Source: Hysterangium stoloniferum
Taxonomy: Eukaryota > Basidiomycota > Agaricomycetes > Hysterangiales > Hysterangiaceae
NCBI GenBank assembly: GCA_015178975.1
Contig: WHVD01000063.1
Location: 372,001-436,000 of the forward strand
Length of the DNA: 64,000 nt
Direction: 5' to 3'
Part shown: positions 1-11,563 of the stretch, one piece after another
How positions within the stretch are numbered: position 1 is the first letter of the stretch
Layout of the letters: each line of letters opens with the position of its first letter
Translations under genes and position numbers: made by a program
Notes under the pieces: model-generated
The model's input: the letters and a program-made list of their open reading frames with translations, nothing else
The model's database searches: none
What the model was told of the DNA's origin: nothing

Positions 1-2428
1 CTCCCCAGCAGAATGGTGTTGCAGAAAGACTAAATCAAACATTAGTTGAACACACCCGGTCAATGCTCATCGCTGCCAATCTGCCTAAATTCCTATGGGG
101 CGAGTGCATACAACATGCAGTATATCTAAAGAATAGAACAGCAACATCAGCTCTCGATGGAAAAACACCATACGAGCTAGTTCATAACAAGAAGCTGAAT
201 CTAAGTGACTTACTGGAATGGGGAGAGTTGTATATGTGAGGATGGAACCAGAGGGAGGTAAACTAGGACCCAAGGCAAAAGAGGGCCACTGGGTCAGGTA
301 CAGTTTTAACAGTGAAGGTCACCGCATATATTGGCCAGAAAAACGCACCGTAACTGTAGAACGAAATGTAGCATTCCCCAAGCAAGCTGGGGCCCCTATA
401 CTCGTATCAGGAAGGGATCCAGAACACAAAACATATAAGATACTTCCTCAAATGCCCACAGACATACCATTGCCTGAATTGCCTCAAATTAGCATTCCAG
501 AGCTACCAGAAACTATGGAATCCTTACCTCAAGAGCAATTGAGACAAAGTTCAAGAACCAGATTTCCATCTGATTATATGCGCCGTCTTAGACAAGGGGA
601 AGGTACCGCAGGTTCTAGTCAAATTGAATTCTCTCCAAGACTACAAGTACCAGAAGAATTTGAAAAGGCTACATGCGTTATATTAGAAGACGAAAATAGT
701 TTTGATGAAGACTCAATTTTATGGGAAGACAATCCAAGTGAGCCGCCAATCATGGTCGATAAAAATATTTCGTATACAGACACATATAGCCCATTGGAAT
801 GGATGGAGTTTACAGACAGGATGGACAGCGAGAGATTGGAAATGATAGGGATGATTGCAAACATTCAAGAAGGTGTACCAGCTACAGTGGAAGAGGCTAT
901 GAGAGGAGACGATTGGTCATTGTGGAAGCCGGCATTTTTAAAGGAGTTGAAGGCCTTACACGATTTAGGCACCTGGGAACTCGTCGACAAACCCGAAGGA
1001 ATCAATATAGTCAGTTCTAAATGGACATTAAGAATAAAATGTGATGTGAATGGAAACATCAATACATACAAGGCATGACTAGTAGCTCAAGGCTTTACAC
1101 AAGTATTTGGGACGGACTATGAAGAGACGTTTTCTCCAATTGTTCATTTGGCTTCACTGAGGCTTATCACAGGCATAGCAGCCCAAAACAGCTGGCCTAT
1201 AGAGCAAATGGATGTTAACAATGCATACTTAAATGCAAAGCTTACGGAAACGGTGTATATGCACCAACCACCGGGATTTCCTCAAGGTCCACCATCAAAA
1301 GTACTCAAATTGAAAAAGGCTCTATATGGTTTAAAGCAGTCAGGCAGAGAATGGTACAAGCTACTCAGCAAGGTGATGAATCAAATGGGATTTACTTGCT
1401 CACTATCCGATCCAGCCGTATTCTACAAACGAGTGGAGCACAGTATTATTATTATTGCAGTAGCTGTGGATGATCTCACCATCACTGCAAATACGAACAA
1501 AGGGATAATTCAAACAAAGGAGTAATTCAAATCACATTTCAAAATGAAGGATATGGGTGAATTACATTGGTTACTAAATATAGAGGTCAAATATGATATA
1601 AAAGCACATACAATCTCATTTGGGCAAACCGCATATATCGACTTGATCATCAAATGTTTCAATTTACAAGATGCAGTCCCAATCACACTGCCTATGGACC
1701 CCAAACCATTATTATCAAAAGAACAATGTCTGACTACACCAAAAGAATGCGAAAATATGAAGAACATTCCTTATCGCGAAGCCATTGGTTCATTAATGTG
1801 GGCCACAATGGGTACAAGACCAGATATTGCTTTCGCAGTATCTATTCTATCTCAATTTATGGAGAATCCAGGACAAGTACATTGGGAAGCAACGAAAAGA
1901 GTACTGAAATATTTGAAGGGAACACAAGACTTCAAATTAACATTGGGAAGGAACGAGAGTGGAATAATGGGATATACAGATGCGGATTGGGGACAACAAC
2001 CAGATCGACATTCGATGTCAGGTTATTGTTTTCTATTAAATGGTGGAGCATTCTCTTGGAGTTCAAACAAACAAAGACTCGTAACTTTATCTGGCACCGA
2101 GGCCGAATTTGTTGCAGCCACATATGCCATCAAAGAGGCATGCTGGATTTGCAAATTCATGAACGAAATCTTTCATCCATTCACCAAATCAATCACGCTC
2201 CATTGGGACAATCAAGCCGCTATTATCATATCGAAGAATAATAGATTTCAAGGACGAACAAAGCACATTGACATACGATACAAATTCATATACGAAATTG
2301 TGGAGAATGGCACAGTTACACTTGCATATTGTCCTACCGAAGATATGACAGCAGACATATTCACCAAAGCTTTACCTTGCCCAAAACTCATCTATTTTAC
2401 ATCAAAACTCAGTCTTATCAATACTTGA
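1..2428 (+). pseudogene. Ty1/copia pol: integrase end, reverse transcriptase, RNase H (broken)
   Basis: This is the 3' part of a copia-type polyprotein and its start lies outside the window. Bases 3-230 read as the end of the integrase core, with GVAERLNQ holding the last catalytic Glu. The reading frame then shifts by one base near 216-222. The reverse transcriptase follows, with KALYGLKQS and a VAVDDL box in place of the usual YVDD. The RNase H region has TDADWG, SGTEAEF and the terminal TADIFTKALP typical of copia elements. Two in-frame stops interrupt it: TGA at 1076-1078, where the family has Arg before LVAQGF (consistent with CGA to TGA), and TAA at 1523-1525. With one frameshift and two stops this copy cannot make a full pol protein. 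The assignment is sure; the activity state is clearly dead. Confidence 0.93.
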
Positions 2429-2430
2429 CT

Positions 2431-2440
2431 TGAGGGGAAG
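2431..2440 (+). other. Polypurine tract of the copia element
   Basis: The purine-rich stretch gaggggaag sits directly before the LTR start TGTTAG and just after the pol stop. This is the usual position of the plus-strand primer of an LTR retrotransposon. Confidence 0.7.
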
Positions 2441-2765
2441 TGTTAGTAATCAAGTCTTCCCATAAACTGAAATCGGAATCAAACCTACAATGACGAATGT
2501 ATGCGCATATATGCACATATATTGAGGTGCCGTCAAGGGGGGGAATAACTCCTAATCACGAATTTCTCCTTAATGATGCAATCGACTAGAAACTTCAAGT
2601 ATCTAAATTTCCCCTATTTACTCTCCTAATATCTCTCCTAAAATAGTTAGAAATTAGATAAAAAGTCGCAATATTTCGCCATATACCTCAGTGAAGTTTA
2701 CTCACTCACTCACTGAGCTTCGCAAACAGACTCAATCCTTTCGAAATCTTGTCTACTACTTAACA
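2441..2765 (+). repeat. 3' LTR of the copia element
   Basis: It begins TGTTAG right after the polypurine tract and ends at the first plausible TTAACA, giving an imperfect TG...CA inverted terminus and a length of about 325 bp. The 5' boundary is firm. The 3' boundary is inferred from the terminus alone, since the other LTR and the left target site are outside the window. Confidence 0.65.
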
Positions 2766-3910
2766 TGAAGATCGCTGGGTATCATGAGGGAGCTGTGGTC
2801 GATTGGACATAATAGTGGTGGGCAGAAATGACTGGGAGGTCACGTGACCCTCCCACCAAAATCCCTCATACCCATGTAGCTCACTCGGCACTTCATAATT
2901 CCGTAGCATAGTTTAGTGGGGACACCATGCCCCTGGCCGCAGTTAGTCCTTGTTACTTGAAGCGGGATACAAATATATCAAAAAAAAAATGGGAGGTCAC
3001 GTGATATCACGGAACCATTTAACTCCGGCTGATTTCTTATCTAATAAATTGCTAAAATCTTATTTTTTTATGTTTTATTAATATCCATTCAGCTCAACTT
3101 CTGATACTCATAGTAGTGCTTTAAAGAGCACTATTGTACCTAAGGGTCGATAGCCATCATGTATATATATTTCTCCTCTGACAAGAAAGGTATAATAGGA
3201 CAAGTGCCCATGGGTGCCTACATTCTTCCCCAGCACTACAAAGTCGGAATAATCCTGCCATTAATCTCCACACCGATAATGCCAAAACACATTGGTTAAC
3301 AGTGGTGGTGTTAAATTAGGCTCTTGTACTGTTGAATATTACGCTCTCGCACTCTGACCAATGGCTACCTCACACCGTATTCGGATATACCACCCCGTAT
3401 ACGGTTATACCAAGCCGCATTATCCCCTGTCTAATATACCACGACTTACTACCATCATCTATATAATTTAGATATTTTACTATTTAGCCTCGAACATTTC
3501 AATACCCATACCTCAGTCGAGTCACTATCTGTGTCAACTGAGGTACATTACCACAACTATATCTCATTTTCAGACTCTTATCTTAATGTAACATAGTGTA
3601 TTTCTTACAGGTAGTAAATATTAGTCGAGTCACTATCTGTGTCGACTGAGTGTATTTCTTACACGTATCCTAGCGGGTGATCTTAAATCCCCCATACGAA
3701 GGCTTAGCTGATCAATTTCCAGTGATTGCCACTACAATGAAATTCACCAGACTGCTGATCTGATCAATATAACATTAAATTTTCAAAAGTTTGTATTTCT
3801 TGTGTTTCCGCAAGTATTTAGCAAAGACGGTGTGAAATTTTTTGTACTAATATATGAAATAAATTTCAAAAACTCAAATAAGATACATGTATTAATTTTG
3901 TTGTTTAGCA
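2766..3910. other. AT-rich intergenic stretch, no gene seen
   Basis: No open frame of note. It contains two copies of a ggtcacgtga palindrome core (near 2837 and 2995), an E-box-like CACGTG, and a direct repeat of gtcgagtcactatctgtg at about 3517 and 3624. A related tgaccctccca string recurs near 15750. It may be decayed transposon DNA, but I cannot assign it. Confidence 0.5.
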
Positions 3911-4368
3911 TGATCAACAACTCTTCAACTTATCTTCAACACTTTGACACATCTTTGACAAAAACTCTGACTTGACATTCTATTCAACATCTTTGACACC
4001 CTTGAATTTATTCAATCAACATTCAACTTACATTTGACTTGTCTCATTTTGACATCATATATGATTTCATTCATAGGTCATAGTATAATCATAGTTTAAT
4101 GAAGAAAGGCATAAAAGGGCAATGAAAGAGTGAAGGACCTCAGTCAGAAAATCTCTCCATTGTACATTAGTTGTTTGTTTTATTAATCTACTCTCGATCT
4201 AATCTTTTGTAATCATCATAATATCTTCGACATTAACATCTAGTATTAGCCTCTCACTTTATCAACAGGACAAAGTAATACTTCATTGAATGAGGCTTCC
4301 AGATTTGGTTTAGTAGAATAAATTATGATTATCATTCGACTATATCGAAAGAAATTCAATATGTATCA
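3911..4368 (+). repeat. Decayed solo LTR, family B
   Basis: It aligns by eye with the better-preserved family B LTRs at 26204, 30382 and 32123: a TTTGAC/TTCAAC-rich first half, then gaagaaaggcataaaaggg, a ctcagtcagaaaat block, a cctctcactttatcaacag block and tgaggct near the end. The first roughly 60 bp seen in the other copies are missing. No target-site duplication is visible. Confidence 0.7.
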
Positions 4369-4876
4369 AATATCTCTCCACAGTCTTCTTTATATATCAC
4401 AGCCTTTCATTCTGATAATGATCTGCCAACTATTAGCAGTTTAAGTATAAATTGAAATTTAATAAATACCTTTTTCTTTATATTGGCACCCCAAGCCTCC
4501 CATAAGTGCCAATAACAATATAAAATACTCATAGGGGAGTCTGCAAATGCCAAATTAAGTGCAAGTGCCTCTGTATCTGAGCAATCAATCATGAATGTGC
4601 ATGGGAATCAGGCACATTTGCCTCTGACCCATGTAAGGAATTGAAGCCAGGGATGACTGAAAAACAATAAGATCAGTATTAGGGATACACACAGGTAGCT
4701 TTTTATTTTTATTTTATGCTGGGGTGTGAGTGGTGCATGCACATGTTGTCCATGTTGTGGGCACTGACACACAGCACCCACATGAACAAATGCACACTCA
4801 TACACAGCACATGCATGGGGAACACAATGCCTGCCATGCATGTGTGTATGGGGAACACCATGCATATGTGGCCATG
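4369..4876. other. Non-coding spacer with CATG-rich DNA
   Basis: No gene is supported. From about 4720 the DNA is rich in gcatg and cacac words leading into the 19-bp tandem array. Short open frames on both strands here are composition effects. Confidence 0.5.
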
Positions 4877-4971
4877 CATGTGTGGGGACCTAATGCATGT
4901 GTGGGGACCTAATGCATGTGTGGGGACCTAATGCATGTGTGGGGACCCAATGCATGTGTGGGTTATGCCAC
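4877..4971. repeat. 19-bp minisatellite, about 4.5 to 5 copies
   Basis: The unit catgtgtggggacctaatg starts at 4877 and repeats with a 19-bp period. The fourth copy has one change (cct to ccc) and a partial fifth follows. The upstream DNA carries looser versions of the same words. Confidence 0.9.
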
Positions 4972-5119
4972 AGCATGGATCACAGTCAGCTGGGCATGGC
5001 TGAGGCTGTTTTATAGAGTCAGACCTCCCAACTAGTACAATCTCTATTATCAGCCCCTGGAAATAGAGCCCCCTCTTATCCCTCTGCTTAGATCTTAACA
5101 CATTACAATATCACAGACA

Positions 5120-5760
5120 TCACACCTGCATACACTTCAAATGGGTAACCAGACATGAAGGAATCAAAGGAAATGAGCTGGCTGACAATCATGCTAAAGC
5201 CACCACTGAAGGATCATGCTCGATGAATGACTCACTCCCCCCCATTTTACACAAATGTCTACCAACCAGCATTGCAACTCTAAAAGCCACTTACAAAACC
5301 ATGTTAATCCCCAATTGGCTCAAAATTTGGAAGCTCTCAGCCAGATATTCCTGAATGACAAAGATCAAAAACTCCTACAGTCATCATACCTAACATACCC
5401 TCACTACTGCCCTACCACACAGGGCCACCAGTATCCTCATCCAACTCTGTACAGAGCACATTGCTCTCAATACATTTCTACACAAGATCAAGGCTGTGGA
5501 TTCAGCCCTCTGCACCAAATGCAAAGCTCCCAAAACAGTTGCACACTACTTTTTTCACTGCAAGAGATTCATTACCCAATGTCAGACTCTTCAACATGCC
5601 ACAGGCAAAGCATCATACTCATTATCACACCTTCTCAACAATCCAAAAACAATACCCCACACACTTACACTGTGAGCACTGCCAGATTCAATGACTACAT
5701 TGACATTGCTCCTCAGTGACCACAATCACTGTGATTACAAATCCTCTCAACTACAGGCTC
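5120..5760 (+). pseudogene. 3' end of a non-LTR (LINE) retrotransposon: RNase H and Cys-rich tail
   Basis: Reading across frames, the DNA encodes VTRHEGIKGNELADNHAK, the end of a LINE-type RNase H domain, followed by a tail with CTKCKAPKTVAHYFFHC. That tail matches the CxxC...H...C motif found at the C-terminus of many fungal and insect LINE pol proteins. Stops and at least one frameshift break it. It is a dead 5'-truncated LINE, the usual state of such copies. The family match is from pattern knowledge only. Confidence 0.7.
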
Positions 5761-7090
5761 TAATGAAAACCACCCCAAAATTGACATACACCCCATCCAT
5801 AACCCCATCTCATCCTACTTGTATGCTCATCTATGCTCTCCCCTGTTAGAATATAGGGCTGTGCGAGCATGCATAAGGTACCACACTGGCAATTTGCCAC
5901 CCTATTGTTCTTTTGAGTTTGGCTTAACCCTTTGTTGTCATATGTCTATTGTTCTCAAGGTGTATATAACTAGTATAGATTTCTTGTACTTACACTATCT
6001 ATTTGCCTCTTATGAGACACAGAGGGTCAAATGGAAATGATATTCATCATTGCTTGAGATTCACGAGCTTTAAGGTTTTATTTCAACACCCCCCCCCCAG
6101 AGCAAACACTCCAGTCTATCTGTTTCATTCACCTACAACCCAAGTCACTTCTCTGTAAAACATGGCTAACTGCATCCACTTTCTAGTCACCCATCCCTTC
6201 TATATCCTTTTTTTTTCTTTCTTCTTCTCATCATCCTTTACATTTTAAGCTGAGCACTATGCTGGAGGCACAGGGAGTTTTGACCACCACTGGGGGACTA
6301 GCAGTGGGCTCCCTCAGTCACAAGAGATAATATCCATGGCAACAATTGACCAAAATGGATGGCAGGTTTAGAACCACGTCTCCTGCCCCTCTCTGAGGGG
6401 CCAGGTGTATATCATGCTCTACTCCGCCTTTACCTTTTTCCTTCCTTTTTTCCTTTTTTCCCAAAACAGTAGATATACTTCACTAGCCTGGTACCATGTA
6501 ATCATAGTAGCACAGTGTATCATAAGTGCATCGGCACTTTAAGCACTCTAATTGGATCCTCTCTCTCTCTCACACACACACATCGAAATAAAACATATTG
6601 TGTCATTCCGAGACACATTGTCTCATATTTGTTCGCGCTCTGAGTTCTTCAATACTCGTTTCCTAATAGTTGGATCTCATGGGAGTTTGATGGGGATGGG
6701 ATATGTGCGGGGATACATACGGAATTTCCAAATCTCGTATTAAATAAAAAAATTCTACATGATAAACTAGTACCCATTTCATCAACTCAACCCAAAACGA
6801 AGAATGAATTCGAAATAATGGGTTTCAACACTCACTCAGGTCGAATGAAGCTCTACTTTCCGTCGACTATGCTTAATAGTGCCGTTGATATAAACTTTTC
6901 ATTTTTTTATTATTCCATCAACCTGAAAGCTTGAAAGCCAGGAAATATATCTGCGTAAAACGGAGTGGAAGTCCAGTTTTATCTCAAGCGTACATGATAA
7001 CTAACTAAGAGGGGATTAACACAAAGGGGGTATAAAAGTAGAATTTAGAGGAAACGGTCGAGGGGATGTCCAAACAAGGTCCAAACATTT
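5761..7090. other. Non-coding, LINE 3' flank and dispersed repeat
   Basis: No gene is seen. Bases about 5862-5930 (gtgcgagcatgcataaggta onward) match a stretch at about 15474-15540, so this is a dispersed repeat, possibly LINE 3' flank. A C10 run lies near 6092 and T-rich runs near 6210 and 6440. Confidence 0.5.
6559..6582. repeat. CT/CA microsatellite
   Basis: A (CT)n run followed directly by a (CA)n run of about 24 bp in all. Confidence 0.9.
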
Positions 7091-7212
7091 ATGACGCAAC
7101 GCTATGGGATGGTAACTTGCAGGTTATCCCCTCCTTCATGGGTCTGGGACACCAATCTTCCCTGGAACCGCAGGAGGTTATGTCGTAATAACAACACAAT
7201 TATACATTACAC

Positions 7213-8626
7213 TCACGTATATTCCCACAATACCTTTGCTTCCCCCCGAAATCCCGCGAAACAAATCAGGATAGCGCAAATAAGCGGCTGCTCCAATCCT
7301 ACCATCACAACAGTACTGGTGAAATCATCGCTGTAGCCGAAACTATTCGAAACTACCAGACCAATAATACGAACTACGCTCCAGACGGTAAGTGCAGCAA
7401 TAAAGTAGGGCTTGGAAAACCCTGTTGGTATATTCGTCGGAATAATGAAACCTCGCCCATGGTCTCTGCCAAAAGCAGGGACAGTAGAAAGCACAACAAC
7501 GTGCTGACGTGTATGCGAAGAGTTAGCGCATCTCTGATAATCGAATCGGTAAGTCATCCCTATCAACTTCCCAGACATAAGGGCTAGAATGAGAGGAAAG
7601 GAAAGGGGCTTCCGTGAGAGATACGCAGCCAACCATGAGTCCTCTAACAAAGATTTGAGCTCTAAGCTGCGAGGTTCTTGGATGGAATTCGATGCCATCA
7701 CACCCGCTAATAAGATGGCCAAGGCCTATGTTACGTATTAATACCAAACTAGAGAAGAAGCTTGTCGGTTTTACTTACCGCACAACACAACGATGCAATT
7801 GTCACGCTTCGCATGGAGATAGATACATAAACGATGCGAGAGATTGTGTAGACGGCAGTCGTTAGAATAACAGTAATTAGTATCGTCCATCCGGTTAGGA
7901 AAGCCGCAACAGTTATCACGAGAGCAAGAAGGCAAGTCATTACTGTGCTTGCGAAGCGTCCAGCCTTATGCTCCGGTTGGACATATCGATATACCAGAAC
8001 TGTATAATATTGGATTAGATAAAATCCTTATTGATTGGAGTGAAAACATACAGCCATGGGCATTTCTGTGTACAGAGCGTTTGGCTGTGTGGAATATTTC
8101 TCGAATAAACTATAATTGGGATCAATCTTCTTTTGTTGATATCTGTATCCTGAACGCTTTATGTACCTTAGCAGTAAAACATGTGTAAATAAGAATGATC
8201 ATAGTCAAGACTACGATCAAGGCAGCATCCATGCTGATGGAGGTCGCTGTAACCAGCAACAGGATCTCGATCCCTAGAATTGCGGCGAAAAACATTAAAA
8301 TTAGACAGGGTTTGTGCTTCGCCGCTGCCTGGTTATCATTGGATCCGGGGAGCTGAATATCTCTAGCAGCGAGCCATACCTACGAATTACACCAATTAGG
8401 TGGTATGCACTAACTTGGGTTGTGCGAGAGAGACTCTGAGCCTTACCCGTAATGTAACCGGAGCCGCCAGTGAAAACCCTAGCAGGTAGGGGAGGACGTC
8501 AAGACTTATGATCTTCACAACTTCCGATATCGACATGTCCTTAATGAACAGAGAGGGGGAAGTGATAATACTTAAGAGGTAGCTTAAACGAACTAGTAGA
8601 GTACTATATATGTGCTCCAACGACAA
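7213..8626 (-). pseudogene. Signal peptide peptidase-like membrane protein, copy 1 (motifs eroded)
   Basis: This is a hydrophobic multi-exon gene on the minus strand. The last exon (7722-7213) contains SFPLILALMSGKLIGMTYRF, FSKPYFIAAL, EQPLICAIL and a RGEAKVLWEYT end. The order and spacing resemble the C-terminal half of signal peptide peptidase, the intramembrane GxGD aspartyl protease of the ER. The family has YD, then LGLGD...PG, then an RFD or RYD stretch, then QPAL. Here the GLGD aspartate and the YD aspartate are not found in the readable exons. The exon before it (7940-7788) is joined by a clear intron (gtaagt...acatag, about 7787-7724). A hydrophobic exon near 8626-8450 may be the N-terminal part. 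It may be a pseudogene or a catalytically dead relative; the family call is my inference from motif order. Confidence 0.45.
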
Positions 8627-9019
8627 TCCCTATGCACAGCGAGACTATACATGGGACGGAGCTATGTTAAGGTGACGGTGAGTCATCCTCTTTCAAGAAT
8701 AATGCACGTATATCGATAGCCATGGCACAGGGCTGTGCGTAGTTTCCGGGGACATGTAAAATACGGGGCAAGCGTCTGGCCGCGACAGTAAATGCACATA
8801 TACCTGGTTATTGCTGGTTTATGTCAAATAATAGTCCCAAGTGTATCGCCTTAGCTCTTTCTGATTACAATGGCGGTACAGCAGGAAGTCTCATTATCTC
8901 ATACAGCAGGCTTGTCTGGAGGTAAGGCTCTATGTTCCCTTCAACCTAAGGAGGTTCGGGAAGCCGGTTTCACATAGATACGAACGAATAGTGAGGTTCG
9001 TAACAGTGAAAATACGAAC

Positions 9020-10344
9020 TTACGTACTCGTACGTCCACACAGCCTTCCCTTCTCTGGGTGCCGCAGGTACGGCCGCCACACATGAGAACAGCAAATACA
9101 ACAGACTGTTCTACAATCAACGCAATAGGGTACGTGCTCTAAACGTTTTTGAAAGGCTGTCCAACACAGGGGTTTCACGATAAATATAGTGTGGATGACA
9201 AGCCAAGTAATAGTAGCTAAGGTAATGTAGACTTTAGAAAACTCCTTAGGCGCCTTAGATGGAATTACCACTGGGTCTGTGGCCTTTCAATTGGAAGAAC
9301 GATGGCGAGGAAAATACCAGACAGAGCACCAACGTGTTTCTGGTAGTCGAATCGGAGAGTGAGAACAACCAACGTGCCAGGAACAATGAAAGAAGGCGGC
9401 GTAAAAAAAGTAGGCTGTCGTGTCTGCCACCAGAATTTGGAAGACGCCTGTATCCAGGCTTCAGGCAGCTCAACGAGAGTCAGATCTGCCTGGTGGTGCG
9501 CAGTGTAGAACGCAATACCGCCTACTACAAATAGGGGGAATGCCCAAAGTGTAATTCATGTAGCCAGTTATTTGAAATTCTGTGATATACCAGATAGCAT
9601 AGGTAAATTGTTCATAAAAACCGTCGACATGGTTCTTTTCCAAACGGATGATACCCTACGAGCTCGCGCAGCAGAGACAATAACAATGGGCACGGTCCAC
9701 TGGACTACAATTGCTGTTGCTGTAAGTGCTTGAAAACAGATGAACTATGGTTGTCCTCCGATCGATATGACGGGACGTGATATGATGACTTATATTTATT
9801 TATATCATCTGTCAGAAATAATATTTTGTGGATGGAATTTTCCCCAATTCCTTAACCCACAGCATGGGCCAAGCAGAAACTGAGACGCCATTGTCAGGCG
9901 TGATGTTTCCAAACCAGCACAAACAATCCCCCAAAGCTGTGATAAATGTGTAGCGCTGTTCCAAGGCATAGTGTTGTTCGTTGGGTCATATATTGTCTTT
10001 TACATTGCAAGTGAGGTCGAGCGAAAGACAGACCAATGTCGCCAGCGATATCAAAGATGTCTGGAGTTCTTATACTTGCAGGTCGTGTGGCATCTTGTAC
10101 AGCTGTCTAGCATCCAGGTGAGTCTTGCCAATAGAGGCACATGGAAGTCGCACGTCGCCCGCCCAAAATGTATGTATAATGGCTAGCGATTGGTAAAATA
10201 ACGGCAGTACCAAACAAATCGCAACTGATATCAATCAAAAGGAACGTTCATGGCAGAAACGCGGTGCAGTAGGCCATACCAGTGTACTAGTAGGGCAGTG
10301 ACCGTCAAGTTGAACCAGTCGAAATGCGACAGCTTGAACTCCAT
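9020..10344 (-). pseudogene. Signal peptide peptidase-like membrane protein, copy 2 (fragmentary)
   Basis: A second minus-strand copy lies directly upstream of copy 1. Bases 9540-9240 encode PPSFIVPGTLVVLTLRFDYQ and, in another frame, IPSKAPKEFSKVYITLATIT. These parallel RFDYQ and FSKPYFIAAL of copy 1, so the two are tandem paralogs. A possible first exon begins at ATG 10344 (MEFKLSHFDWFNLTVTALL) with a donor gtatgg near 10277. A hydrophobic exon lies around 9740-9600. The frame change between the RFDYQ and FSK blocks needs an intron or a frameshift. The GLGD motif is again absent. Exon structure is not resolved. Confidence 0.35.
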
Positions 10345-10920
10345 TTTTGAGGATTAGTCACATGGGAGCGAATCTGAGAGGCACGCTTAGGTGAAGGCCA
10401 AGCAATACGCTGTACTTGCTGGTTAAAGGCAGGCACTGAGCAGTGGGTGAACTCTGATGAGAACTTCAGTTGGACAGCCTACGTAATTATATGGCTATGC
10501 CCCGTGCCATAGCACAGCACTCCGGTTTAGAGAATATTCCGAGATCGAGAATCTGACCCTTGGGGCCGTGCATGTCGGTTTGCAAGGATGGAACAAACCA
10601 GCGCTGCAGTGTGTGTATATCTAAGCAGTATTGTTAGCACAGCACTGGACTATTTCGTATCACAGCCTCGCACATCTGGAAGCAAACTGGGCAGTTCAAA
10701 CTTTCACAGAACGTTCTGATGGCCTTGATACATGTACATTGAATATAACTTTGAATGCCAGTTTTGAAGGTTGGTCATGCGATAGTCAACTCGAGACGCA
10801 CACGTTTAGATGAAGGACGTCCTCGCAGCGATGAAGCACGTCAAGTCCTCACTGATCGAGGACAGCTAGTGAGCGGTAGGTGAACATGAGCAGAACTCGA
10901 ACTGGTTGCTAAACTTTGAA
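10340..10920. repeat. Diverged tandem duplication of an upstream region
   Basis: About 10340-10480 and about 10745-10920 share diverged blocks in the same order: ttttgaggattagtca / ttttgaaggttggtca, gcttaggtgaagg / gtttagatgaagg, and gtgggtgaac / gtaggtgaac. The first block covers the proposed start of copy 2 of the membrane protein, so the repeat is probably the promoter and first-exon region duplicated along with that gene. Confidence 0.5.
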
Positions 10921-10924
10921 GTTA

Positions 10925-11563
10925 TGTCGAGCCATCTTCCAAAGAAATTTAACCATCATGGCGGTGTTGGGACCTAACAATAAGAGCAAAATTTTCATAG
11001 ACTACGTTACATAGTCTCTTGTGTAGAGAATCCCAAACGAAAAAAGAAAAGAAAAGACGACAGTAGTGTGGGGTCCCCTCCGACAGCCCCGAGCTGTACA
11101 GGAATCCGATCTTTCGGCGCAGGCTCAAATTCCCGATCCCGGAACATCTCCTAAAATTATTGAAAATATAAACTTCCTTCGAGAATTTGACCGGATATGC
11201 CCCTTAACTTCCAAAGACAAACTATTAATCGGCACTTCTTAAGCCAATTCACCCCGCTTTTCATAAATGATAAATTTGGACAGACTTTTGTCTAAAGTAA
11301 ACATTGGTAGGGTTGTTGCAGGGTACGGGGGACATTGAGGGTATGTGAACAAAGATAAGCAATTGCCAAAGTGACATAGATCAATCTGTCGGACAATAGT
11401 CTGAAAGTTTCACAACGATGGGGCACAGGTAAAAAGAGAAGAAAAGAAAAGAAGGGGGGGGAGGGGGAAAGGGGATAAGAGAAAAGAAAAGGAAAGAAAA
11501 CAGAACATGTAGTTTCGCATTCACTCAAAATCTGTTCCGAAAATGGTCATGTAGCGACGCCAA
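10925..11563. other. Intergenic; homopurine tract downstream of the glycogenin gene
   Basis: No gene. Bases 11431-11500 on the plus strand are almost pure purine (A, G, with one T at about 11476) and include a G7 and a G5 run. This is the 3' flank of the minus-strand glycogenin gene, where the transcript would be homopyrimidine. Confidence 0.6.

Noticed and set aside
218..1078. ATG at 218 as the start of a separate gene
   Set aside because: It is a frameshifted continuation of copia integrase into the reverse transcriptase polyprotein; the stop at 1076 is a mutation in RT.
4716..4931. 71-codon Cys/Met-rich frame
   Set aside because: It is produced by the 19-bp minisatellite and the CATG-rich DNA before it.
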